Below, one piece after another: positions 17,444 to 25,572 of a stretch of DNA of 64,000 nt. The DNA is from Curtobacterium sp. ZW137 (GTDB lineage: Bacteria > Actinomycetota > Actinomycetes > Actinomycetales > Microbacteriaceae). Under the pieces are notes generated by a model that ran no database searches, was not told the origin of the DNA, and saw nothing but the letters and a program-made list of their open reading frames with translations. The position numbers and the translations under genes were made by a program. The DNA is taken from assembly GCF_003762905.1 (NCBI RefSeq), contig NZ_RJKS01000005.1, forward strand, positions 124,001-188,000, in the 5' to 3' direction. Numbering within the stretch: the first letter of the stretch is position 1; each line of letters opens with the position of its first letter.

Positions 17444-18499
17444 TCATGCCCCCGTGTCCACCCGGCTGCTGGGCACGACGGCGCGAGCGGACTCGGCCCG
17501 ACGGCGCGCGAGGTGCCGGGGGAGGTGGCGCACGACGTCACCGAGCGCTGCCAGGACGAGCCGGGCCTCCCGTCGGTCCGATCCGCCCGGACCACCGGAC
17601 GCACCGGACGCACCGGACGCACCCGACAGGCCACGCAGCGCACGGCCCGCCGTGCGCACGAGGGCGCGTCCGACGACCGGCCACGGTGCGTGCCAGAGCG
17701 CGACGAGGACGCGGTTCCGTGCGTTCCGGTACACGAACAGGTCGCTCCGGACGCCGGAGGAGGCCGAGTGGTCGTGCTCGACGACGGCGTCGGCCACGTA
17801 CTCGACGCGGTACCCGCGCCGTGCGAGGCGCCAGGAGAGCTCGGTGTCCTCGTAGTACATGAACAGGGACTCGTCGAGCAGGCCGACGTCCTCGAGCGCA
17901 CTGCGCCGGAGCGCGCTCGCCCCGCCGGAGAAACCGAAGACGGTGGTCGCGGCGACGGTGTCCGCGGGCGCCAGCCAGTCGCGGTCGGAGCCGTTGCCGA
18001 CCCGGTCGACGCGGACGCCGGTCGAGTTGAGGCGGACGGACCCGTCCGGCGACGGCACCCACAGGCGGCCGTCGTGCCCGGCCAGCGCGCGTTGGTCCGG
18101 CCCGGGCCGGGCACCGGACGGGAGGCTCGCCCAGCGTCCGGCGAGCACGATGCGGCCCGTCACGGCCGCGACCTCCGGCGCCGCGTGCGTCAGGTGGTCA
18201 CGGAGCGCCCCGACGAACCCCGGAGCGGGGACCGCGTCGTTGTTGAGGAGCACCACGATGTCCGCACCGGTCGCCGTGATGCCCGCGTTCGCCCCCGCGG
18301 CGAATCCGCCGTTGTGCTCCCGGACCACGATCGTGGCGTCAGGCAGCTCGCGCCGGAGCACCGCGACCGAGTCGTCGGAGGACCCGTTGTCGACGACCAC
18401 GACGTCGTCGGCGGCACCGTCGGCGAGGACGGCGCGCGCGGCCCGGACGGTCAGGTCGGCGTGGTTCCAGTTGACGACGACGACCGCGGTCCGGGTCAG
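17444..18499 (-). CDS. GT2 glycosyltransferase with apparent CTG start
   Basis: A 351-residue GT-A protein: AVVVVNWNHADL at the N-terminus, VVVDNGSSDDS, NGGFAAGANAG, LLNNDAVP and FMYYEDTELSWR are the rhamnosyltransferase-like motifs. No ATG, GTG or TTG exists in frame before the essential first strand. CTG at 18499 overlaps the ABC ATPase stop (CTGA) and has GAGGA 6 nt upstream, so it is the likely start. A short Gly/Ala/Ser repeat (SGASGASGASGG) encoded by 9-bp tandem repeats occurs near residue 290. It follows the exporter genes in one minus-strand operon. Confidence 0.82.
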   Translation of the reverse strand: MTRTAVVVVNWNHADLTVRAARAVLADGAADDVVVVDNGSSDDSVAVLRRELPDATIVVREHNGGFAAGANAGITATGADIVVLLNNDAVPAPGFVGALRDHLTHAAPEVAAVTGRIVLAGRWASLPSGARPGPDQRALAGHDGRLWVPSPDGSVRLNSTGVRVDRVGNGSDRDWLAPADTVAATTVFGFSGGASALRRSALEDVGLLDESLFMYYEDTELSWRLARRGYRVEYVADAVVEHDHSASSGVRSDLFVYRNARNRVLVALWHAPWPVVGRALVRTAGRALRGLSGASGASGASGGPGGSDRREARLVLAALGDVVRHLPRHLARRRAESARAVVPSSRVDTGA

Positions 18500-19722
18500 T
18501 CGACGTCCTCGAGCGAGGGCTCGGCGTAGACCGTGCCGACGGCGTTGCCGAAGGCCGGGACCTCGAACGAGTCGCACTCCGGCAGGTCGTGCAGGTGCCG
18601 CCCGGCGGAGTCCATCATCGACACGTTGATGAAGTACTTGCCGGTGCCGAACGCGGTGTCCGCGATCCGGATGCGCAGCTTCTTCCGGCCGTGCAGCGGC
18701 GGCAGGTGGACCCCCATGATGCCGGTGGTGGTGCCGAACACGACCTGGCCGGCGGTGTTGTTGATCTGGACCGCGGCTTCCCAGTCGGTGACGCCGTCGA
18801 GGTGCTCGAACTCCATGTCCACCACGAGGTCGTCGCCCGGGTACACGCCGTCGCGGGTGCCCTTGCCCTCGGCGTGCACGGTCGCGCCGAGCACGGTGCC
18901 ACGGCCGACGGCGACGTCCTTGCTGAGCTCGCCGGCGCGACGTTCCTCGAGCACGTCGCGGAACATGCTGACCGCGCCGATCGGGTCGCCGTCGTGCAGG
19001 ACCTTCCCCTTGTTCAGGAGGACGACGCGGTCGCACATCTCCTGCACCTGGCTGAGCGAGTGGGTGACGATGATGATCGTCTTGCCCGCCTCTTGGAAGG
19101 TGCGGATGCGGTCGAGGCACTTGCGCTGGAACGCCTCGTCGCCGACGGCCAGGACCTCGTCGACGAGGAGCACGTCGGGGTCGGTGTGCACGGCGACCGC
19201 GAAGGCGAGTCGCACGTACATGCCGGACGAGTAGAACTTCACCTGGGTGTCGATGAAGTCGCCGATCCCGGAGAACGCCAGGATGTCGTCGAACCGCTCG
19301 TCGGTCTGCTTGCGGCTCAGGCCGAGCAGGCTCGCGTTGAGGTAGACGTTCTCGCGGCCGGAGAGGTCCGGGTGGAAGCCGGCGCCGAGCTCGAGGAGCG
19401 CGGCGAGGCGACCGCGGCGGGACACCGTGCCGGACGTCGGCTGGATGATGCCGCCGATCGCCTTGAGCAGCGTCGACTTGCCGGACCCGTTCTGGCCGAT
19501 GAGGCCGACCGTGGAACCGGCGCGGATCGTGACGCTGACGTCGTCGAGCGCCCAGAAGTCCTGTCGGTGCTTCCGGCCGGCGCGTCCGAGCGTGACGATG
19601 CGTTCGCGGATGGTGTTGTCCTTGCGGACGGTGAAGCGCTTGGTCACGTGGTCGACGACGATGACCTCGGGGCGCTCCGGCTCCGTGGCGGTCGTCGTGG
19701 CGACCGGGGTGCTGATGGCCAT
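18496..19722 (-). CDS. Polysaccharide ABC exporter ATPase (Wzt-like)
   Basis: A 408-residue ATPase for export of a completed lipid-linked polysaccharide. Walker A is GLIGQNGSGKST (residues about 75-86). The signature YSSGMYVRLAFAVAV and Walker B VLLVDEVLAVGD follow; SGMYVRL is typical of the Wzt/TagH exporters. After the nucleotide-binding domain a roughly 150-residue C-terminal beta domain (about 255-400) resembles the Wzt carbohydrate-binding domain that recognises the glycan terminus. It starts 3 nt after the permease gene ends and overlaps the GT2 gene downstream. Confidence 0.92.
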   Translation of the reverse strand: MAISTPVATTTATEPERPEVIVVDHVTKRFTVRKDNTIRERIVTLGRAGRKHRQDFWALDDVSVTIRAGSTVGLIGQNGSGKSTLLKAIGGIIQPTSGTVSRRGRLAALLELGAGFHPDLSGRENVYLNASLLGLSRKQTDERFDDILAFSGIGDFIDTQVKFYSSGMYVRLAFAVAVHTDPDVLLVDEVLAVGDEAFQRKCLDRIRTFQEAGKTIIIVTHSLSQVQEMCDRVVLLNKGKVLHDGDPIGAVSMFRDVLEERRAGELSKDVAVGRGTVLGATVHAEGKGTRDGVYPGDDLVVDMEFEHLDGVTDWEAAVQINNTAGQVVFGTTTGIMGVHLPPLHGRKKLRIRIADTAFGTGKYFINVSMMDSAGRHLHDLPECDSFEVPAFGNAVGTVYAEPSLEDVD

Positions 19723-19725
19723 GGT

Positions 19726-20628
19726 CTAGAGCTCCTGTGCGAAGTTGCCCTGCAGGCGGGAGAAGACCCGCTGCGCGCCGAGGAGGCAGAACAGCCCGAT
19801 CACCAGTGCGATGAGCAGGCGCATCATGAGGTGGTCGGGGTAGTCGACGATGCCCGGCTTGTGCAGCCAGATCGCGTTCTGGAGTCCCAGCACCGAGAGC
19901 GTCAGCGGGTTGTTCGTGTAGATCGCGAGCAGCCAGCCGATGTGCAGCCGGTCGACGACCATCGAGTACGAGTACACGATCGGCGATCCCCACAGCAGCA
20001 CCATGAGGCCGACGTCGATGACGAACTGCACGTCGCGCAGGTAGACGTTGAGCGCGGAGAGCACGAGACCGACCGCGGAGCCGTACACCAGGATGACGAG
20101 CAGCGACGGGACCAGGTAGACCAGTCCGCCGTGCCACGGGAACATCCCGAGGACCACGGTCGCGGCGATGAGGATCGCGAACTGGATCGCGTAGTTCACG
20201 ATCGCGGCGCCGACGCTCGCGAGCGGGAAGACCTCGCGCGGGACGTAGACCTTCTTGATCAGCCCGCTGTTGCCGACGATCGATCCGGTGGACCCGGCGA
20301 CGATCTCGCTGAACAGCGTGTACGCCGTCAGGCCCGTGAAGACGTAGATCGCGAAGTTGTCGATGCCCTTCGCGGCGTTGAGGATCTGGCCCATCACGAA
20401 GTAGTAGATGAGGAGCTGCGTCAGCGGCCGGACGAGCGTCCACACGAAGCCGAGCGCCGAGTCCTTGTAGCGCGCCTTGAGGTCGCGGCGGATGAGCATG
20501 CCGAGCATCTCGCGCTGCGCGAAGACGTCCCGGAGCTCCCGCCACGTTCCACGGATGGCGCTCCGAGGAGCACCGATCACGACGAGGGGTTCCTCGGCGA
20601 GCGTCGCCATGCGGGCTTGATCGACCAT
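19726..20628 (-). CDS. Polysaccharide ABC exporter permease (Wzm-like)
   Basis: A 300-residue ABC-2 type permease with six predicted transmembrane helices. The conserved amphipathic entry RRDLKARYKDSALGFVWTLVRP (residues about 45-66) and LIKKVYVPREVFPL are landmarks of O-antigen/teichoic-acid exporters. It pairs with the Wzt-like ATPase downstream to flip a glycan across the membrane. The ATG at 20628 (MVDQARM) is chosen; ATG 20610 is an alternative. A TATGCT box at 20662-20667 (minus strand) would give a leader of about 27 nt. Confidence 0.92.
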   Translation of the reverse strand: MVDQARMATLAEEPLVVIGAPRSAIRGTWRELRDVFAQREMLGMLIRRDLKARYKDSALGFVWTLVRPLTQLLIYYFVMGQILNAAKGIDNFAIYVFTGLTAYTLFSEIVAGSTGSIVGNSGLIKKVYVPREVFPLASVGAAIVNYAIQFAILIAATVVLGMFPWHGGLVYLVPSLLVILVYGSAVGLVLSALNVYLRDVQFVIDVGLMVLLWGSPIVYSYSMVVDRLHIGWLLAIYTNNPLTLSVLGLQNAIWLHKPGIVDYPDHLMMRLLIALVIGLFCLLGAQRVFSRLQGNFAQEL

Positions 20629-20668
20629 GCGTCTCTTCGTTCGTGGGGGCAGGACCGGAACAGCATAC

Positions 20669-20709
20669 TCACCCCTCCCGGGGCGTCCCGTGCGCCCCGT
20701 GCGGGGGTG
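20669..20709. promoter_or_regulatory. GC-rich stem-loop in the divergent gap
   Basis: A perfect 7-bp inner stem (CGGGGCG paired with CGCCCCG) with outer pairing of CACCCC and GGGGTG, between the exporter operon and the lipoprotein gene. It lies upstream of both promoters, so its role is unclear. Confidence 0.4.
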
Positions 20710-20753
20710 AAAGCGCGCAGATCCAACCCTCAGGCTCGACTTTGGGGTTACCG

Positions 20754-20781
20754 TTGACGCAACCCGGACCCTTGTCAACAT
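20754..20781 (+). promoter_or_regulatory. Promoter of the lipoprotein/wall-protein pair
   Basis: TTGACG as a -35, then after 16-17 bp a weak -10 (CAACAT). GTTGAC at 20753 and GTCAAC at 20774 also form an inverted repeat across the spacer, which could be an operator. Confidence 0.4.
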
Positions 20782-20800
20782 CCACAGGACGGCCCGCAGC

Positions 20801-21385
20801 ATGCACCACGTGTCTCGGCCGATCGCTGCGCTTGCGGTGGTCGGTGTACTCAGTCTCCTCTCGGCGGGTTGTTCCGCCGGCGGCGACGACCCCTCTCCCT
20901 CACCCACCAAGTCGGCGTCCCGGACGCCGACCTCGTCGGCGACGGTCGCACCCACGGCCACCTCGTCCGCGAGCACGTCGACGAGCCCCTCGGCCGTCGC
21001 GTCGGAGCCCTCCGACGACGACACCGACCTCGGCGACTTCCCGGGGACCGGCTCGACCGGTCAGGCGGACACCGACCCCGGTGACTTCCCGGCGACGGCG
21101 ATCGTGACCTTCGCGTCCTGGGACGCCGGCTCGAAGACCCTGCAGACCGCCGGACTCGTCTCCGGCACCACGAACGCGAAGGGCACCTGCACCTTCACCG
21201 CGAAGAACGGCGGCACCACCCGCACCACGACGAGCGCGCCGTCCGCGAGCGCCTCGTCCGTGAGCTGCGCGCAGGCCACGTTCCCCGCGGGGCAGATCAG
21301 CACCGGGAACTGGTCGGTCACGCTCAAGTACACCGTCGGCACGCAGTCGACGACATCCGACCCGATGACGGCGGAGGTGCCGTGA
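20801..21385 (+). CDS. Secreted lipoprotein with Ser/Thr-rich linker
   Basis: A 194-residue protein of unknown function. A signal peptide ends in the lipobox LSAGC with the lipidated Cys at residue 24. Residues 25-75 are a Ser/Thr/Pro-rich spacer of the kind that crosses the wall. Residues about 98-194 form a compact domain with two cysteines (GTCTF, VSCAQ) and a beta-rich Ig-like appearance. An acidic DLGDFPGTGSTG-type motif occurs twice near 77-96. Its stop overlaps the next start (GTGA), so it is co-expressed with the repeat protein. I do not recognise the domain. Confidence 0.8.
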   Translation: MHHVSRPIAALAVVGVLSLLSAGCSAGGDDPSPSPTKSASRTPTSSATVAPTATSSASTSTSPSAVASEPSDDDTDLGDFPGTGSTGQADTDPGDFPATAIVTFASWDAGSKTLQTAGLVSGTTNAKGTCTFTAKNGGTTRTTTSAPSASASSVSCAQATFPAGQISTGNWSVTLKYTVGTQSTTSDPMTAEVP

Positions 21386-23838
21386 TGCGACTGTTCATGA
21401 CCAGGGACCGAGACGGATCAGCGTCTCGGCCCCGATTCCGGGCCACGCTCGCGCTGCTGGCGTCCTTCGCCGTCGCCGCGAGCGGGCTGACCCTCGGCAC
21501 GATCGTCTCCGAGGCGACGACGACGCAGTCCGCGTCAGCCGCCACCGCTGCGGGCTTCGACCCGGGCAACATCATCAGCGACGCGAACTTCTACAACGGG
21601 TCCGCGATGAGCGGTTCGAGCGTGCAGTCGTTCCTGAACAGCGCGGCACCGAGCTGCAAGCAGGCATCCGGGGGGCCGGCCTGCCTGAAGAACTTCACGC
21701 AGAACATGAGCGCGATCAAGGCCGTCTCCGGCCGGTGCGCGGCGATCGCCGGCGGCAGCAAGTCCGCCGCGACGGTCATCGCGCAGGTCGGCGCCGCGTG
21801 CGGCATCAGCCAGAAGGTGCTCCTCGTCCTGCTCGAGAAGGAGCAGGGGATCGTCACGACGTCGAAGCCGACGTCGTACATGTACCTGCACGCCACCGGC
21901 TTCGCCTGCCCGGACACCGCTCCGTGTGACCCGGCGTACTACGGCTTCGGCCAGCAGGTCTACGCGGCGGCGCTGCAGTTCAAGCGCTACCAGGCCAGCC
22001 CGACCTCGTGGGCGTACCAGGCCGGCCGCAACAACGCGATCCTCTACAACCCGAACGGCAAGTGCGGGACGAAGACCGTCTACATCAAGAACCAGGCGAC
22101 CGCCGGGCTGTACATCTACACGCCGTACACCCCGAACACCGCCGCGATGTCGAACCTCTACGGCACCGGCGACAGCTGCTCCGCGTACGGCAACCGGAAC
22201 TTCTGGCGGATGTACACCGACTGGTTCGGCTCGCCGACCGGTGGGTCGTCGCCGATCGGCAGCGTGGACTCCGCGACCGCCGGCTACCGGCAGATCACGG
22301 TCGGTGGCTGGGCCGCCGACCCGGACACGACCGCCCCGATCCGCGTGGCCTACTACCTGGACGGCAAGGGCAAGTCGACGGACGCCGCCGACAACACCCG
22401 CTCCGACCTGGCCAGCCGCCTCGGCGCGAACAACACCGCGCACGGGTTCACGACGACCCTCACCGGGGTCAGCGCCGGCAAGCACAACCTCTGCACCTTC
22501 GCCATCAACACCGGCGCCGGCGCGAACTCGCTGCTGAACTGCCGCGACGTGACGGTCCCGTCCGGGACGCCGATGGGCACGCTCGACGCCGCCAGCGTCG
22601 CCGCGGACACCCTGTCCTTCCGGGGCTGGGCGATCGACCCGGACACGAACGCGTCGATCTCCGTGCAGATCCGTGTCGACGGCAAGGCCGTCAGCACCCT
22701 GACCGCGAACGCGAAGCGCGCCGACGTCGGCAAGGTCAAGCCGGGCTACGGCGACAACCACGGCTACACCGGCACCTGGAAGGGCGTCGCGGGCGGGACC
22801 CACACGATCACGGCCTGGGCGAAGGACACCTCGTCCGGCGTCTGGAAGCAGATCGGGTCGAAGTCCGTGAAGAAGCCGACGGGCTACCCGTGGCTCGCGG
22901 TCGACGAGGTCGCCTCGAAGTCGCCGGGCACGCTCCTCGCCCGCGGCTGGACCATCGACCCCGACTCGACCGGGACCGTCCGCGTCCACTTCTACCTGGA
23001 CGGCAAGGCGCTCACCTCGATCGCCGCCGACGGGACGAAGGCGAACCTGAACGCGTCCTACCCGGGCTACGGCGACCAGCACGCCTACCGCCTCGAGCGT
23101 CCGGGCATCTCCGCCGGGAAGCACACGCTCTGCATCATCGCGATCAACGTCGGTGCCGGCACCTCGAACGCCAGCATCTGCAAGTCGTTCTCGACCCCGA
23201 CGGGTTCGCCGAAGGTCGGCATCGACTCGGCGGCATCGGCCGGTCTCGGCAAGATCGCGATCAGCGGTTCCGCCGTGGACCCGGACACCGTGTCCGCGGT
23301 CGCGATGACCTACACGGTGGACGGCAAGACCGTGGCGACCGGCAGTGCGAACACCGCGAAGGCGTCGCTCGCGACGACCTACCCCGGGTACGGCGCGAAC
23401 CACGCGTTCACGCAGACCCTCAGCGGCGTCGGCCCCGGCACGCACACGGTGTGCGCGATCGGGAAGAACACCGGCGGCGGATCGAACACGAGCACCTGCC
23501 AGAAGGTCGCCGCGGCGACCGGGTCCCCGACCCTGCTGCTCGACGAGGTCTCCTCGCCGGCCACCGGGCAGGTCAAGGTCCGTGGCTGGGCGATCGACCC
23601 GGACACCAAGGACGCGATCCGCGTGCACGTCTACCTGAACGACACCGCTGCGGCGTCGATCGCGGCGGACCAGGCGAAGGCGTCGCTCGCGACGACCTAC
23701 AGCGCGTTCGGTTCGGGACACGCGTTCTCGACGACGCTCACCGGCAAGGCCTCCGGGTCCACGAAGGTGTGCGCGTTCGCGATCAACACGGGGGCGGGCG
23801 CCAACGTGAGCGTCTGCCAGACGCTCACGGTCAAGTGA
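21385..23838 (+). CDS. Secreted five-repeat wall protein (hemagglutinin/amidase-like N-terminus)
   Basis: About 817 residues. An N-terminal signal peptide ends near SASAAT. Residues about 55-290 form an all-extracellular domain containing DANFYNGSAMS, LLEKEQGIVTT (a glutamate where lytic transglycosylases have theirs) and several cysteines. Proteins with this domain are often annotated hemagglutinin or peptidoglycan hydrolase; enzymatic activity is inference. Residues about 295-817 are five repeats of about 95-105 residues, each with a GWAIDPDT...V.YYLDG pattern and a Cys pair near its end. ATG 21385 is chosen over GTG 21382 because GGAGG is 7 nt upstream. It lies next to the exporter. Confidence 0.75.
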   Translation: MRLFMTRDRDGSASRPRFRATLALLASFAVAASGLTLGTIVSEATTTQSASAATAAGFDPGNIISDANFYNGSAMSGSSVQSFLNSAAPSCKQASGGPACLKNFTQNMSAIKAVSGRCAAIAGGSKSAATVIAQVGAACGISQKVLLVLLEKEQGIVTTSKPTSYMYLHATGFACPDTAPCDPAYYGFGQQVYAAALQFKRYQASPTSWAYQAGRNNAILYNPNGKCGTKTVYIKNQATAGLYIYTPYTPNTAAMSNLYGTGDSCSAYGNRNFWRMYTDWFGSPTGGSSPIGSVDSATAGYRQITVGGWAADPDTTAPIRVAYYLDGKGKSTDAADNTRSDLASRLGANNTAHGFTTTLTGVSAGKHNLCTFAINTGAGANSLLNCRDVTVPSGTPMGTLDAASVAADTLSFRGWAIDPDTNASISVQIRVDGKAVSTLTANAKRADVGKVKPGYGDNHGYTGTWKGVAGGTHTITAWAKDTSSGVWKQIGSKSVKKPTGYPWLAVDEVASKSPGTLLARGWTIDPDSTGTVRVHFYLDGKALTSIAADGTKANLNASYPGYGDQHAYRLERPGISAGKHTLCIIAINVGAGTSNASICKSFSTPTGSPKVGIDSAASAGLGKIAISGSAVDPDTVSAVAMTYTVDGKTVATGSANTAKASLATTYPGYGANHAFTQTLSGVGPGTHTVCAIGKNTGGGSNTSTCQKVAAATGSPTLLLDEVSSPATGQVKVRGWAIDPDTKDAIRVHVYLNDTAAASIAADQAKASLATTYSAFGSGHAFSTTLTGKASGSTKVCAFAINTGAGANVSVCQTLTVK

Positions 23839-23860
23839 TGCGGTGATCCTCACCACGTGA

Positions 23861-23904
23861 CGGACGGGAGGCCCGGTACCAGCTGGTACCGGGCCTCCCG
23901 TCCG
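23861..23904. terminator. 44-bp perfect palindrome between convergent genes
   Basis: Arms of 20 bp (CGGACGGGAGGCCCGGTACC and its complement) around AGCT, itself palindromic. It is nearly identical to the structures at 52880 and 56606, always between converging genes or at an operon end. It probably terminates transcription from both sides. Confidence 0.85.
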
Positions 23905-23952
23905 TCCGTGGTCGCGCCCATGGCGCGTGGTGACCGGTCCTGCCGGTCCGGG

Positions 23953-25338
23953 TCAGCGTCGGCCGGTGATGCGGGCGATGCGCTCGGCCAGGCGGAACGT
24001 GCGGCTGCGGGTGACCTCGTCGAGGCGTCGTGCCAGACGGTCCCGCTCCTCGCTGAGGGTGCGGATCGTGGCGTCGGAGGCCGCGGCGGCGCGCTGGGCG
24101 TCCTCGATGGCGGTGATGAGCCGGCCGTTGATGTCGTGCACACCCGACAGGTGCGTGTCGCGCTCGCGCTCGGTCCGGCGCAGCTGCTCGCGGAGGTGCG
24201 TCGTCCAGGTCAGGAAGGCGCCGCGGTGGGCACCCGGCCGACCCGCGCGTTCCGCGACGATCTCGGTGAGGGCGGCGTCCGCGACCGCCGCGCGTGCCGC
24301 GTACGAGTGCCGCTCGACGACCACCGCACGCAGGCGTGCGACCAGGTCGTCGTCCCGCTCGCCGACCGCGTCGACGAGGGACGGGCCGTCGTGGTAGGTC
24401 GGGACGTCCTCGAGGCCGAGGTCCGCGAGACCGTCGGCGCAGTTCGTCACGACGAGCGCGCCGGAGGCCAGGCCCTCGAACAGCCGGGAGTTGTGCGTGG
24501 CGTACTTCCGGGCGGGCGGGATGAGGTCGTCGACGACGAACGCACTCGACGCGTAGACCGCGGGGAGGTCGAAGAAGGACGCGATGCCGCGGTGGTCGAT
24601 GCGCTCGGACCGTACCAGGTGCTCCCGGTTCGCGCCGTACCAGACGACGTCGCGGGACTCGGCGAGGACGTCGATGGCGGCGGTGCCGAGGCGCTCGGCG
24701 CCCCAGAAGTTCACGGTCGTGACGACGTCGATCGGGTGCGTGCCCCGGTGCGTGTCCTGCGGCTGGTGCTGCGTGCCGTTCTGCGGCTGCGTGCCGTTCT
24801 GGTGCGTCGTGTCGTTCTGGTGCTGCGTGCCGTCGAAGAGCTCGAGGTCGACGCCGATCGGCATCAGCGACACGCGGCGACGGTGCTTCGCGGCCATCCG
24901 CTCCACCGCACGGGTCGAGGACGCCCACACGGCGTCGAACTCGTCGAGGTACGGCAGGTCCGCCCAGGTGTCGGTCCAGTTGCGGACCCAGGCGACGAGC
25001 GCAGTGTGCTCCGGGACCAGCCCGGGCACGAACGACTCGACCATGGACACCAGGACCGTGACGTCCTCGGGGACCGGGGTGTCCCACTGCTCCATCGGCC
25101 AGAGCTGGACGCCCCACCCGAGCCGCTCGAGGTACTTGCCCAGTCCGAGCGCGACGTACACGTCACCGGCGCCGGAGTCGACGTCGGCGGTGGAGACGGC
25201 GAAGGCGACGGTGCCGCGCGGGCCGACACGACGGTCGCCGGCAGCGAGGGCGCGGTAGAGACCGGCACCGCGGTCGTCCGGGTGGACGGCCTCGGTCCCG
25301 GGGGTCTCGGTCCCGGTGGGGGAGAGCGGAGCGGGCAT
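23953..25338 (-). CDS. Glycosyltransferase with C-terminal coiled coil
   Basis: A 461-residue GT-B-like protein. ARKYATHNSRLFEGLASGALVVTN (about residues 275-300) is the Glyco_trans_1_2 donor-site region. A hydrophilic insertion rich in Gln/His/Asn (QNGTQ repeats, about 170-195) is encoded by in-frame tandem repeats at 24755-24835. The last about 75 residues are heptad-like and end in SRTFRLAERIARITGRR, an amphipathic helix suited to membrane contact. Divergent from the GT2-GT4 fusion gene and convergent with the wall-protein gene. Donor unknown. Confidence 0.8.
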   Translation of the reverse strand: MPAPLSPTGTETPGTEAVHPDDRGAGLYRALAAGDRRVGPRGTVAFAVSTADVDSGAGDVYVALGLGKYLERLGWGVQLWPMEQWDTPVPEDVTVLVSMVESFVPGLVPEHTALVAWVRNWTDTWADLPYLDEFDAVWASSTRAVERMAAKHRRRVSLMPIGVDLELFDGTQHQNDTTHQNGTQPQNGTQHQPQDTHRGTHPIDVVTTVNFWGAERLGTAAIDVLAESRDVVWYGANREHLVRSERIDHRGIASFFDLPAVYASSAFVVDDLIPPARKYATHNSRLFEGLASGALVVTNCADGLADLGLEDVPTYHDGPSLVDAVGERDDDLVARLRAVVVERHSYAARAAVADAALTEIVAERAGRPGAHRGAFLTWTTHLREQLRRTERERDTHLSGVHDINGRLITAIEDAQRAAAASDATIRTLSEERDRLARRLDEVTRSRTFRLAERIARITGRR

Positions 25339-25572
25339 CCGTCCATCATGCCCCAGTCCTCTCGGCGCCCGGTGTCGCTGGCCGTCCGTGTCCGGGTCTC
25401 CCTGCCGGTGGGTCCGGGTCTCGCTGCCGGTGGGTCCGGGTCTCGCTCCCGGTCCGTGTCCGGTCCGTCTTCACGGCCCGGCCTTGTAGGGTGTTCACCG
25501 CACGACGCCGGTCGTGACGGTCCGCTCTGGGCCGAACCGTGCGGGAAACATCCGTGTGACGAAAGGGTTCGA
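25339..25572. other. Divergent intergenic region with 22-bp tandem repeats
   Basis: No gene is seen. About 25388-25465 holds three imperfect copies of a 22-bp unit with core GTCCGGGTCTCGCTGCCGG. A TAGGGT box near 25488 may be the -10 for the fusion gene on the plus strand. Confidence 0.6.
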
